Source: Verrucomicrobiales bacterium (GTDB taxonomy: Bacteria; Verrucomicrobiota; Verrucomicrobiia; Limisphaerales; J093). Taken from it: a stretch of 64,000 nt of DNA. Under the pieces are notes generated by a model that had not been told where the DNA came from, ran no database searches, and worked only from the letters and a program-made list of their open reading frames with translations. The stretch covers positions 62,001-126,000 of the forward strand of contig JACKPV010000026.1 in assembly GCA_024233305.1 (NCBI GenBank), given 5' to 3'. This document shows, one piece after another, positions 17,052 through 25,627 of the stretch. The translations under genes were made by a program, and so were the position numbers. Positions within the stretch are counted from its first letter, which is position 1. Every line of letters starts with the position of its first letter.

Positions 17052-18080
17052 ATGAACCCGACCACCGAATTCATCCTGTTCAGCGCACTCAAGGTCGTCC
17101 TGGTCACGATCATCCTGCTGACCATCGTGGCCTACACCGTCTACGTGGAGCGCAAGGTGTGCGCCTTCATCCAGGATCGCGTCGGTCCCAACCGCACGGG
17201 GCCGTTCGGTTTGCTGCAACCGCTCGCCGACGCCGTGAAAGCCTTCCTCAAGGAGGACTTCGTCCCCGGCCACGTCCGCAAGGTCTACTTCTGGCTGGCG
17301 CCCGCCATCGTCATGGTGCCCAGCCTCGTGACGATTGCCGTGATTCCGTTCGGCTCGACCCTGGGGGGACAGCAGATGGTCCTCGCCGATTTGAACATCG
17401 GCATCCTGTTCACGTTCGCCATCGTCTCGCTCGGGGTCTACGGGATCGTGCTCGCGGGCTACGCGGCCAACTCGAAGTACCCCTTCATGGGCGGGATCCG
17501 TTCGAGCGCCCAGGTCATCTCCTACGAAGTGGCGATGGGGCTCTCGGTCATCCCGGTGTTCATGCTGGTGGGCGACCTGAACCTGAGCAGCGTCATCGGT
17601 TACCAGGCGCAGGGGTGGTTCGGCTGGCTGGTCTTCAAACAGCCGGTCGCGTTTCTGCTCTTTCTGATCGCGGGGTTCGCGGAGACCAACCGGTTGCCGT
17701 TCGACATGCCCGAGGCCGAGCAGGAACTCGCCGGCGGCTACAACGTCGAGTACGGCTCGATCAAGTTTGCCATGTTCTTCCTCGGCGAATACGCCAACAT
17801 GGTGGCCGTCTCCGCCATGATCGTGACGCTCTTCCTGGGTGGTTGGACGTTGCCGTTCTACGGACTGGGCGAACCGGCCACGTCGTTCCTGGTCGGGCTT
17901 GCCCACATCGGCATCTTCCTCGCGAAGATGTTTGCGGTGCTGCTGTTCTTCATCTGGGTGCGCTGGATGCTCCCGCGGTTCCGGTATGACCAGCTCATGG
18001 ATCTGGGCTGGAAGCGGTTCGTTCCCATCGCGCTCGCCAACGTGATCCTCACCGCCATCTACCTCTGGCTGGAAGCCTGA
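17052..18080 (+). CDS. nuoH: NADH-quinone oxidoreductase subunit H
   Basis: A 342-residue integral membrane subunit with about eight hydrophobic segments that connects the peripheral arm to the proton-pumping arm and lines the quinone tunnel. Diagnostic motifs are VERKVCAFIQDRVGPNRTGP, LADAVKAFLKED and ETNRLPFDMPEAEQELAGGY, all intact. The start ATG at 17052 follows a purine-rich GGGAGG. It is followed 4 bp later by nuoI. Confidence 0.97.
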   Translation: MNPTTEFILFSALKVVLVTIILLTIVAYTVYVERKVCAFIQDRVGPNRTGPFGLLQPLADAVKAFLKEDFVPGHVRKVYFWLAPAIVMVPSLVTIAVIPFGSTLGGQQMVLADLNIGILFTFAIVSLGVYGIVLAGYAANSKYPFMGGIRSSAQVISYEVAMGLSVIPVFMLVGDLNLSSVIGYQAQGWFGWLVFKQPVAFLLFLIAGFAETNRLPFDMPEAEQELAGGYNVEYGSIKFAMFFLGEYANMVAVSAMIVTLFLGGWTLPFYGLGEPATSFLVGLAHIGIFLAKMFAVLLFFIWVRWMLPRFRYDQLMDLGWKRFVPIALANVILTAIYLWLEA

Positions 18081-18084
18081 CCCG

Positions 18085-18627
18085 ATGATTGTCCCGCGCC
18101 GAAAACTCAGCTTCCTCGAGCGCCTCTACCTGCCCGCCATCCTGTCCGGACTGCGCGTGACCCTGCGGCACTTCTTTCGTCGCAAGGTCACCATGCAATA
18201 TCCCGAGGAACGCTGGGTCGTCCCCGAGGGCTACCGCGGCGCTCCCTACCTCGTGCGGGACCAGCACGGCGACACGAAATGCGTCAGCTGTCAGCTCTGC
18301 GAATTCGTCTGTCCGCCGCGCGCCATCCGCATCGTCCCGCCCGGCCCCGACGGTCCGCCCGCCGACCGCCCGAATGCGGAGAAGATGCCAAAGGAATTCG
18401 AGATCAACATGCTCCGCTGCATCTTCTGCGGTTTCTGCCAGGAGGTGTGTCCCGAAGAAGCCATCTTCCTCCAGCAGGACTATTCCCTGACCGGCCTGGC
18501 CCGCGGCGAAATGATCTACGACAAGGAAAAGCTGCTCGACCTCGGCGGCATCCACCAGGACCGCCACCTCAAATGGCAGCGCAAACACGCGGAGGCGGAA
18601 AGCCAGAAAGTCTCCCCACCGTCCTGA
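18085..18627 (+). CDS. nuoI: NADH-quinone oxidoreductase subunit I
   Basis: A 180-residue ferredoxin-type subunit holding clusters N6a and N6b. The two [4Fe-4S] motifs are CVSCQLCEFVCP and CIFCGFCQEVCP. The N-terminal amphipathic segment (LPAILSGLRVTLRHFF) anchors it to the membrane side. It is the last nuo gene here. nuoJKLMN should follow in a standard operon but the sequence passes into dispersed repeats and a dead transposase, so the membrane-arm genes must lie elsewhere. Confidence 0.96.
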   Translation: MIVPRRKLSFLERLYLPAILSGLRVTLRHFFRRKVTMQYPEERWVVPEGYRGAPYLVRDQHGDTKCVSCQLCEFVCPPRAIRIVPPGPDGPPADRPNAEKMPKEFEINMLRCIFCGFCQEVCPEEAIFLQQDYSLTGLARGEMIYDKEKLLDLGGIHQDRHLKWQRKHAEAESQKVSPPS

Positions 18628-18807
18628 GACTCGCACGAAGGCCGCTCACGGCACAGGCCCTTCGCCGGCCAACCGACTGCCACCGCACTGGCACAAAGCG
18701 GCGCTGAGCCATTCCCCACCGCTCTCTTGCTCAATCGCTTGCCTGTGTCGGGCATGATCATCGACTCTCGCGGACTGACAACCACCATGCACCTGCCACC
18801 TCAATTG

Positions 18808-18978
18808 GCCGTAGCGATTCAGTACCTCGTAGCCGCCGCCGTGCAGTCGGCACATGATTCAGCGGGAATATGGACGTCTGCCGCCGGGCGCGACGATTCA
18901 CCAAAACGTGACTGGCAGTCGGAACCGGCGAGACCGCGTAAGCCCCTGGATTCCAGCGCCGACTACACGTCGGCGGCT
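18808..18978 (+). repeat. Dispersed repeat family 2, copy B, right end truncated
   Basis: Runs from GCCGTAGCGATTCAGTACC to the GTCGGCGGCT block, lacking the outer right terminus. It is fused to the 3' end of the dead transposase: the last transposase codons and its TAG stop lie in the repeat's inner inverted repeat. The 180 bp before it (after nuoI) hold nothing recognisable. Confidence 0.85.
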
Positions 18979-19808
18979 TGGACCGCTTTGAGTTGCTCCA
19001 CGTTGGCCTGGGTGATCATCCCTCGGTCGCCGACAAAGGTGACTTCCTGCAAGCCATACTCCCGCTGCAACTCCTGGACCTTGGCCAGCACCGTGCTCGC
19101 ATCCTCGGTTTTGCCGGCAAACACTTCGACCCCGACCGGACATCCCTCGGCGTTACACAACAAACCAATCACCACTTGCTCGTGGCCCCGCTTGCCGTCC
19201 CGGTTGTAGCCAAAGAGCACAATCTGGCTTTCGGCATAGGCGCCTTCGAAGTAGGTGTTGGTCATGTCGTAAAGGACCAGATGAACGTTCTGGAGGTGCT
19301 TGCTGGCCAGGGTGCGTTGATGAATGGCCTGTTGGCGCTCCAGCCGCCGATCCACCGGCTCGTAGCAGTGAGCTTCGACATCGACCGGACCCTCAACTCC
19401 GCACAACTCCCACAGCACGGTGTTCTTCCATTGATTGGAGAGGGCCAGTTTGCTGCCAGCGTAGACGATCCGACCGGCGATCATGGCCAGGCCATCCTGC
19501 ACCCACGGTTCGTTGCGCGAGTAGAGGGCTCTGTCCAAGCCCAGGTCCTTGGCCAAGCGCAACAGAGCGTAGCTGGCTCCGTACTCTCGGGAGTTGATCG
19601 TTCAGAAGGCGTGGGGCGAATCCCTGGGAATGACAGCGCCGCGGAAGGCGGCTTGGGCGAGTTTGAGTTGATCGAGGGTCAGGCCGGTGATGCGGACGTG
19701 ATTGGTGTGCGTGATTTTGTCGCCGTCGTGAAAGGAGGAGGGCGGGAGGCCGACCGGGTTGGTACGCTGAGTTTGGATTTCGAGACGAACGCGTCGAATG
19801 GGCTTCAA
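18963..19808 (-). pseudogene. IS1634-like (DDE) transposase, inactivated
   Basis: Read on the minus strand, one frame spans 19808 to 18963 but is broken by an in-frame TGA at 19604-19602, between SPHAF and TINSREYGASYALL. The second part contains YDMTNTYFEG, FGYNRDGKRGHEQVV and VTFVGDRGMIT, typical of IS4/IS1634-type DDE transposases. The C-terminal portion with the last catalytic Glu is missing, because the frame ends in repeat family 2 sequence (VQAADV then TAG). Both the nonsense codon and the truncation make it non-functional. No clear terminal inverted repeats of the IS remain. Confidence 0.8.
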
Positions 19809-19864
19809 GATGGCTGCAGATAACGACGCCTAATCCGCCGTTGCCAACAGAGTACTTTATTAAA

Positions 19865-19878
19865 ATATGCCTGCATAT
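19865..19878. promoter_or_regulatory. Palindrome upstream of prepilin-like gene
   Basis: ATATGC-CT-GCATAT, a perfect 6-bp dyad in an unusually AT-rich stretch (about 19840-19925) between the dead transposase and the prepilin-like gene. It could be an operator or promoter-associated site, but nothing ties it to a known regulator. Confidence 0.3.
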
Positions 19879-20054
19879 GGAGTGCGAGAAAGGTCGAATG
19901 AACTGATACCATTGAACGAAACGGGAATTCCGGCGGAAAAGCCGGGGGGAAAACGCGACAAAGGGGAGTCGACTGCGAGGTCCGGGGTTGGTCGGTCCGG
20001 GGGGACGTGCTCCCTGCCTTGACGACACCACGGGAGTTGTGCGAGCCTGCCCTC

Positions 20055-20873
20055 ATGAAGTCACCCGACAAGCCTTCGCGCGCCTTCACCCTTATCGAAT
20101 TGCTCGTTGTCATTGCGATTATCGCAATCCTTGCCGGGATGTTGTTGCCCGCGTTGGGGCGGGCCAAGGCGAAGGCGCACGGGATCGCCTGTATCAACAA
20201 TGGAAAGCAGTTGACGCTCGCTGCATTTCTCTACTCGGGCGATCACGATGACTACGTGCTGGCCAGTCGTTGGTGGGTGGCCGGCGGCCTGGATTACACT
20301 TCGCATTCGGACAACACCAACACCGCCTTGCTCATGGATCCGACGCGGTCCGTGCTGGCCCCCTACACCGAGGCGCCCGGCATTTACAAATGTCCCGCCG
20401 ACCGCTCCTACGTGAACATCGGTGGCAAGACGCATCCGCGGGTCCGGTCTTATTCCATGAACAGCTGGATGGAGGGCGATGAGAACCTCCTGTATGTGAG
20501 GGGGTCGAACGACGGCAACAGCGGTGACGGCAAGAGCTACTACAGCTTTCACAAGACCACGGACATCCGGACGCCCTCCCCGACGATGGCCTGGATGATG
20601 GTGGATGAACACCCCGACGGGATCAATGACGGCTGGCTCGCGGTGCGCATGTACACCGATGGGCGGGCCTATTGGCGCGATCTGCCGGCCAGCTATCACA
20701 ATGGCGCCTGTGGTTTCTCCTTCGCGGACGGTCACGCCGAGGTCAAGAAATGGGTCGAATTGTCGACTCAGGCGCCGGTCAAGCGAGTCTACAATTCGTT
20801 CAATTTCTTCACGCAGGAAACCCGGGATTACCAGTGGTTCAGCGAGCGCTCGACCGCGGTGCGGGGGAGTTGA
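20055..20873 (+). CDS. Prepilin-type N-terminal cleavage/methylation domain protein (H-X9-DG type)
   Basis: A 272-residue exported pseudopilin-like protein. The type IV prepilin signal is clear: basic leader, then the cleavage/methylation site AFTLIELLVVIAIIAILAG with the conserved Glu at +5 and a long hydrophobic helix. The C-terminal part has an H-X9-DG motif in YHNGACGFSFADGHAEVKKW, characteristic of the large family of such proteins in Verrucomicrobiota, Planctomycetota and Lentisphaerota. The start is the ATG at 20055, directly before the basic leader; the longer frame from 20007 would bury the leader. It stands alone, not beside pilus genes. Likely processed by a PilD-type peptidase and used in a type II secretion or pilus-like fibre. 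Confidence 0.9.
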   Translation: MKSPDKPSRAFTLIELLVVIAIIAILAGMLLPALGRAKAKAHGIACINNGKQLTLAAFLYSGDHDDYVLASRWWVAGGLDYTSHSDNTNTALLMDPTRSVLAPYTEAPGIYKCPADRSYVNIGGKTHPRVRSYSMNSWMEGDENLLYVRGSNDGNSGDGKSYYSFHKTTDIRTPSPTMAWMMVDEHPDGINDGWLAVRMYTDGRAYWRDLPASYHNGACGFSFADGHAEVKKWVELSTQAPVKRVYNSFNFFTQETRDYQWFSERSTAVRGS

Positions 20874-20982
20874 CCGATGGGCCGTTCGTGCGTCGCCGCC
20901 GCCAGCACTCCCCTGTGACAGCTCAAGGCAACGCAAGTGTCACTGCTTCGTCAACGCCTCGTGCGTGGCGGGAGCAACCTTG

Positions 20983-21100
20983 TGGAGCGCGGAGGCCTGG
21001 ACACCGCTTTTCGGGCATCGGAGCGCTTGGGCTCGAATCTCCATCCGGCCATGAGAGCGCCGTCCCCCGCTGCGCGTCGGGCAAGCCTTCCCACTCAGAG
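20983..21100 (+). repeat. Dispersed repeat family 3, copy 3
   Basis: Begins TGGAGCGCGGAGGCCTGGAC with the shared core ACACCGCTTTTCGGG and GAGAGCGCCGTC. Same orientation as the two copies between nuoE and nuoF. It ends at the 3' end of the PIN toxin gene. Confidence 0.7.
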
Positions 21101-21478
21101 AAGGGTGACCTCGTACCGCGCGAACTTGCCGTCAACCGTGGCGATGGGCATCTGCTCCAGTTGCGCTTGGGCGATCAGGAGCCGGTCGAACGGATCCTGA
21201 TGGGCAGGGGGCAGCGCAGCGACATGGAGCGCGTGGCGATGCTCGATGTGCAGCGTCTTCACACCATCCCGGAGCAGTCGCTTGGGGACAAACTCCGCCG
21301 CCGGTTCCGGTAGTGGCAATTTGCCGAGAGCCTGCTTGATCGCGATCTCCCACGAGCTGGCCACCGACAGAAAGAGATCGTTTCGGCTCCGCTTCAGCTC
21401 CGTTGTGATCCGCTCGGGGAGTCGCTCCGGTTCGCTGAGCCACCACAACCACACATGGGTATCGAGCAGGATCTTCAC
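21095..21478 (-). CDS. PIN domain ribonuclease toxin (VapC-like)
   Basis: A 127-residue PIN-domain protein. The first acidic residue is in MKILLDTHVWLWW, followed by a conserved Glu in SVASSWEIAIK, and the late acidic pair in DPFDRLLIAQA and TVDGKF. The sequence resembles the Sll0205-type PIN toxins. It overlaps the antitoxin gene by 4 bp and is downstream of it, the usual order for type II toxin-antitoxin operons. The protein likely cleaves RNA in the cytoplasm when freed from the antitoxin. Confidence 0.9.
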   Translation of the reverse strand: MKILLDTHVWLWWLSEPERLPERITTELKRSRNDLFLSVASSWEIAIKQALGKLPLPEPAAEFVPKRLLRDGVKTLHIEHRHALHVAALPPAHQDPFDRLLIAQAQLEQMPIATVDGKFARYEVTLL

Positions 21479-21702
21479 GAGCGGAAGATGCGGGTGACCT
21501 CCGACATCTCGTCGTCGAAATCCTCCGGCACCGAGAAGCGACCGCGGTCGGCGCCCCCCTGACGCTCGACCGGCTCCGGTTCGCAGGAAACGAGTCGTGC
21601 CGCGGGACGACCGTGCCGGTGAATGATGACCTCCTCACCGGCAGCAACTCGCGTCAATAACCGGGAAAGATGCGTCTTCGCCTCATGCACACTGACGATC
21701 AT
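21475..21702 (-). CDS. Phd/YefM-type antitoxin
   Basis: A 75-residue antitoxin. The N-terminal half (MIVSVHEAKTHLSRLLTRVA, then GEEVIIHRHGRPAARL) is the Phd/YefM DNA-binding fold; the C-terminal acidic part (VPEDFDDEMSE) would bind and block the PIN toxin. I chose the ATG at 21702 because the longer frame to 21846 adds 48 residues with no match. The pair is likely autoregulated at the promoter upstream of 21702. The 310 bp between this gene and 22013 contain no gene; the stretch from about 21890 is AT-richer than its surroundings. Confidence 0.88.
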   Translation of the reverse strand: MIVSVHEAKTHLSRLLTRVAAGEEVIIHRHGRPAARLVSCEPEPVERQGGADRGRFSVPEDFDDEMSEVTRIFRS

Positions 21703-22012
21703 GACGGCGCCAAATTGAACTGGACCCGGGACTAAGTCAAGCAACGCCGAATCCCGCTCTCGGGAGTGCCGCCGCCGTGCCACGCAGCCAGCGCACGTCG
21801 CCAAGAGTCGTGCCGTTGGCCATTTCGGGGTGCGTGCGGATCCCAACGTTTATGGAGCACTCCGGACGAAAAACGGATGCCGGAGGGTAGTAACTTCTCA
21901 TCCGGTCCATCCTGTCAGTTGTTGCAGCGATGGGCGTCCTTTTTCGTTTTATGGGGTGCTTGATGATTGTCTGGACAGGTCTGACATCTCGTGCCCCACT
22001 GTCATCAAGGTC

Positions 22013-22964
22013 ATGAAAAGCTATACAGTTGCCCCCCGCATTGACGCAAGCGATCGTTAGCGGATTGTTGACGCTTGCTGTTTCCTTCGACCTGGCTGCG
22101 GCCAGTTTCGACCTTTACGTTCCGAATCAGACGGATGGCGTTGTTCGGTGATTTGACAATTCAGGTTCGGATCTTGGCGTGCTTGCTACCGCCCCAGTGG
22201 TTTCGGGAGTGCATGTAGACTCTGCCGGTAACGTTTATGTGGCTGGTTACGTGGAGCCCGGCCTGTCGGGCTTCCGGAAGTACTCGCCCGGGGGATCAAT
22301 CCTGCTAGATGTCACCAGCGGCTTTCGAACCGACGATGTCGTGACAGGTTCGGACGGCACCATTTTCGCGACCGATTACTTCGGGGGCGACATCTACCGC
22401 TACTCCGCAGCGGGCGCCAGCCTGGGTCTCTTCGCCGCCCTCCCACTACAGCGGGCAGCGTTCATCGAGATTGACTCGGTAGGGAACCTCTATACGACAG
22501 GTTGGCGGGACGGGGTCGTGCGCAAGGTTTCTCCCAGTGGGGTTGATTTGGGCAATTTCATCTCCGGGTTGCCCGTCGGCGTGAGTACGGGTGTCATGGG
22601 GGTGGCTCTCGATCCGGCGGAGAATGTCTACGTGAGCCTCTCAACCGACAACACCGTTCGCAAATACGGGCCGGACGGCGACAGTCTGGGCATTTTCGCC
22701 TCGACCGGTTTGAGCGACCCAATGGGTATGGACTTCGATGCCGATGGTAACCTCTACGTCGCTAATCGTGGGAACGACACAATTCGGAAGTTCTCTCCGA
22801 CAGGCGCCGATCTCGGGAACTTCGCCACGACAGGTCTTGCAGACCCGAGCGACATCGCAATCTCACCAATTCCCGAGCCGCCGGTAATCGCCGGCCTCGT
22901 GATGGTGATGGCGGCGTGTGTGCCCTGGGTTCGCCGTTGCCGCTCCGAGGCTGCGAGCCGGTAG
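22013..22964 (+). pseudogene. NHL/SMP-30-like beta-propeller PEP-CTERM protein, broken
   Basis: The intact-looking 3' portion (22179-22964) encodes propeller repeats of the form VRKYGPDGDSLGIFASTGL and ends with a PEP-CTERM sorting tail: SPIPEPP, a hydrophobic helix and WVRRCR. Upstream the gene is damaged in two places. An ATG at 22013 opens MKSYTVAP in a frame that shifts at a run of six C (about 22033); one fewer C would restore a signal peptide (SGLLTLAVSF). Then an in-frame TGA at 22149-22151 replaces what should be Trp or similar in a VVR-x-FDNSGSDLGVLA repeat. As read, no start with a signal peptide reaches the propeller. Sequencing error in the C-run is possible, but the TGA is a second lesion. 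Confidence 0.7.
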
Positions 22965-23215
22965 CGGCGCGCAGGGGCCGAACACCTGAACGGGGCGGAA
23001 GTCAGAGGGACATCTTCTGATTTCAGTTCACCTGAGAAATGGTAGGGCAGAGAGTCCCTTGCCCGCCGAGGGCCGCACCTGCCTGCCGGTCAAGCGCTTC
23101 GGGGAGAGCCGCCGGTTTGCTACCGAGGCGGGTTCTCCGATCTGGGTCGTTTGGCTTCGCGCATCGAGGGGTTGAGTTCCCGAGGGCGGTTCGTTAGGGT
23201 CCGCTACGGCAACCA

Positions 23216-24544
23216 ATGAGCATGATTGAGAACTACGTCGAGCGGGTGGTGGATCTGATGGATCCGGCGGTTAACCGGATTTACAACCTGACCGTCGAGG
23301 AAGCGCGCGCGCGGGTGCTGGGAGGCGACCCGGAAGCGGTGCGGGGGATCGAGGGGTCGTTTGCCTTGCTGGCGCGGGAAGGGAAGACCGTGCGGATGGC
23401 GCGATCGTTGGATCGGCCGATGCGCTATTTCCTGGCCAAACGCCAGGAAGGGCCGGCGTTGATCGTCGCGGACCGCATGGACGCCATTCGCGCCCAACTC
23501 GAGGCCGAGGGGCTCGCCGATCAGTTCCATCCGAGCTATACGCGGATGGTGCCGGCGCATTATGTGGTCGAGATCCAGTTGCTCGGCTGTCCCGATCCGG
23601 ACCCGACCTACACCCGTTTCTTCAACCCGCAACGCAACGCTTTCACCACCGACCTGGACGAGTTGGGCCGGCGCTACATCGGCTGTCTGGCGGATGAGAT
23701 CGCGAAGTGGTTGGGAACGGTTCCGGAACGTGAGCCCATCGGCGTCTGCTTCTCGGGGGGCATCGACAGCGGCGCAGTTTTTCTGACGACGTATCACGTG
23801 ATGCGCCGCCTGGGTCTGAGTCCGGCCCGGTTGAAGGCGTTCACGCTCGATTTGGGGGACGGTCCGGATCTGGCGCAGAGCCGCGAGTTTCTCGATCGGC
23901 TCGGGCTCGGGCTGTTCCTCGAACCGGTTGAAGGCGCAGCGGAGGCTCTGGATGTCGGCGAGACGATCCGGGTGGTCGAGGATTACAAGCCGCTGGACAT
24001 CGAGGCTGCCAGCATGGTGCTGGCCCTGTGCCGCGGGATCCGCCGGCGGTATCCGGACTGGAAGCACCTGGTGGACGGCGATGGGGGGGATGAGAACCTC
24101 AAGGACTATCCGATCGAAGAAAATCCCGAGCTGACGATTCGCAGCGTGGTCAACAACCTGATGCTCTACCACGAGGGCTGGGGCGTCGGGCGGATCAAAC
24201 ATTCGCTGACGTACAGCGGCGGCCTGAGCCGGAGTTACGCGCGGACGTATGCCCCGGCGCGCGCGCTCGGGTTCGACGGGTTCAGTCCGTTCACACAGCC
24301 CAACGTGGTCGAGGCCGCCGAGGGGATTCCGTTCATCGAGTTGACCGGGTATGACGTGGGCCGGCTTTATGCGCTGAAGGGCGAGATCGTGTCCCGCGGC
24401 GTCCGGGCGGTGACGGGGATGGAGATGCCGGTCTTCGAGAAACGTCGCTTCCAGCACGGAGCTTTGCCCGAAGCGGCGTTGCGGGCCCGGCTGCCGGAAA
24501 CGGAAATGGCCTATCGCCGGCAGTTCCTGGCGCTGTATTCCTGA
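23216..24544 (+). CDS. Asparagine synthase-like protein without glutaminase Cys
   Basis: A 442-residue cytoplasmic protein. The C-terminal half has an ATP pyrophosphatase P-loop SGGIDSG at about residues 180-186 and the DGDGGDENLKDYP segment, both typical of the asparagine synthase (AsnB) synthetase domain. In AsnB the Ntn-type glutaminase domain depends on Cys at position 2; here the protein begins MSMIENYVERV and has no such Cys, so it cannot hydrolyse glutamine in the usual way. It would need ammonia or another amine donor. The gene ends 19 bp before a RidA-like gene and the two probably form an operon. The amidated product is unknown. The 250 bp upstream (22965-23215) show nothing recognisable. 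Confidence 0.8.
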   Translation: MSMIENYVERVVDLMDPAVNRIYNLTVEEARARVLGGDPEAVRGIEGSFALLAREGKTVRMARSLDRPMRYFLAKRQEGPALIVADRMDAIRAQLEAEGLADQFHPSYTRMVPAHYVVEIQLLGCPDPDPTYTRFFNPQRNAFTTDLDELGRRYIGCLADEIAKWLGTVPEREPIGVCFSGGIDSGAVFLTTYHVMRRLGLSPARLKAFTLDLGDGPDLAQSREFLDRLGLGLFLEPVEGAAEALDVGETIRVVEDYKPLDIEAASMVLALCRGIRRRYPDWKHLVDGDGGDENLKDYPIEENPELTIRSVVNNLMLYHEGWGVGRIKHSLTYSGGLSRSYARTYAPARALGFDGFSPFTQPNVVEAAEGIPFIELTGYDVGRLYALKGEIVSRGVRAVTGMEMPVFEKRRFQHGALPEAALRARLPETEMAYRRQFLALYS

Positions 24545-24563
24545 ACATTGACCAGTCTTCACC

Positions 24564-25037
24564 ATGACCCCCGAGCATCGTCTGACTGAGTTCAAGATTG
24601 AACTGCCTCCGGCGCCGAAGCCCGCGGGGCTTTACCGGCCCGTCGTGATCGTTGATGGCTTGGCCTACCTGTCGGGGCACCTGCCGACGAAGGCGGACGG
24701 CACGTTGCTTTGCGGACGTCTGGGGGACGGCCTGGACCTCGCGGCGGGGCAGGAGGCGGCGCGCCGTTGCGGGCTCGCCATGTTGGCTACCCTGCGCGGG
24801 CACTTGGGCAGTCTCGATCTCGTGACCCGGTTGATCAAACTGCTGGGACTGGTCAACGCGTCGCCGGACTTCGTCGATCACCCGAAAGTCATCAACGGGT
24901 GCAGCGAGCTGTTCGCCGATGTGTTTGGCCCGGAGCACGGGGTGGGAGCGCGTAGCGCCTTGGGCGTCGCATCGCTGCCTGCCAACGCCGCCGTGGAAAT
25001 CGAGGCGATCTTCGAGGTCGAGGCGCCGGCTGACTGA
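24564..25037 (+). CDS. RidA/YjgF family protein
   Basis: A 157-residue protein with the RidA fold: AGLYRPVVIVDGLAYLSGHLP at the N-terminus, the LGSLDLVTRLIKLLGLVNAS segment, and the C-terminal ARSALGVASLPANAAVEIEA block, where Arg normally contacts the 2-imino acid. It belongs to the group of RidA-like proteins that are longer than E. coli RidA and often annotated as endoribonuclease L-PSP. RidA members hydrolyse reactive enamines and imines. Placed 19 bp after the AsnB-like gene, it could remove or hydrolyse a reactive imine made by that enzyme. Confidence 0.88.
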   Translation: MTPEHRLTEFKIELPPAPKPAGLYRPVVIVDGLAYLSGHLPTKADGTLLCGRLGDGLDLAAGQEAARRCGLAMLATLRGHLGSLDLVTRLIKLLGLVNASPDFVDHPKVINGCSELFADVFGPEHGVGARSALGVASLPANAAVEIEAIFEVEAPAD

Positions 25038-25627
25038 AACGGCTCCAGAGGTTGCCTCCGCCCGTGGGACGGTGTGGTGTGGGGTTCGCTTTGGTCCGAC
25101 AGCTACAGATCCAGTCGGGCGGTGCTTCGCCTCGGATCGAGGGTTTCGCCGCGGCTTCCCACGAGGTTCCGGACCTGGCTTCCACTACTCCGAGTTCCGG
25201 CGAGGTGATGTCCGTGATCCCCAAGGATCTTCCGCGATGTCGGTCATCCCGGTGGGCGAAATCGGCCCAAACCGCCGAACGACGCTCCGAAACCAAGCAA
25301 AAATCACGCCGAACCATCGATTTATCACATTATCAGCCAAATAGTTGCATGCTTCCGGCCAGACCCTCCCGACCCCCGCCGGCCACGGTGGAGCCGCCGA
25401 CTATTCGTTGCGAGTGAGGAGGCCAGTCTTTTGCGATTCGGTCGGTTTGCGTCGCCACCCGTCGAAGGTGCGCACCCGGGTCTTGCCGCAATGCTTCAGC
25501 AGCTCGAAGAGCCCCAACACCAGATTGTGCAGGGTGGCCATCGCATGAGCCCGGATGCGACCACCCAGCTGTGAAGCGTCCGGCATCCGCCTTCGCCTCC
25601 CTGGTTGCCCCGGCTCCGGACTCCGCT
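25038..25627. other. 590-bp gap with possible transposase remnant
   Basis: Between ridA-like and rhomboid genes. On the minus strand 25586-25401 encodes a 61-residue frame (RAHAMATLHNLVLGLFELLK, then HCGKTRVRTFDGWRRKP) that looks like the C-terminal tail of a transposase, but it is too short and I cannot name the family. The rest contains no convincing gene. It starts with an AT-poor region and becomes AT-richer around 25300-25350. Confidence 0.35.
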
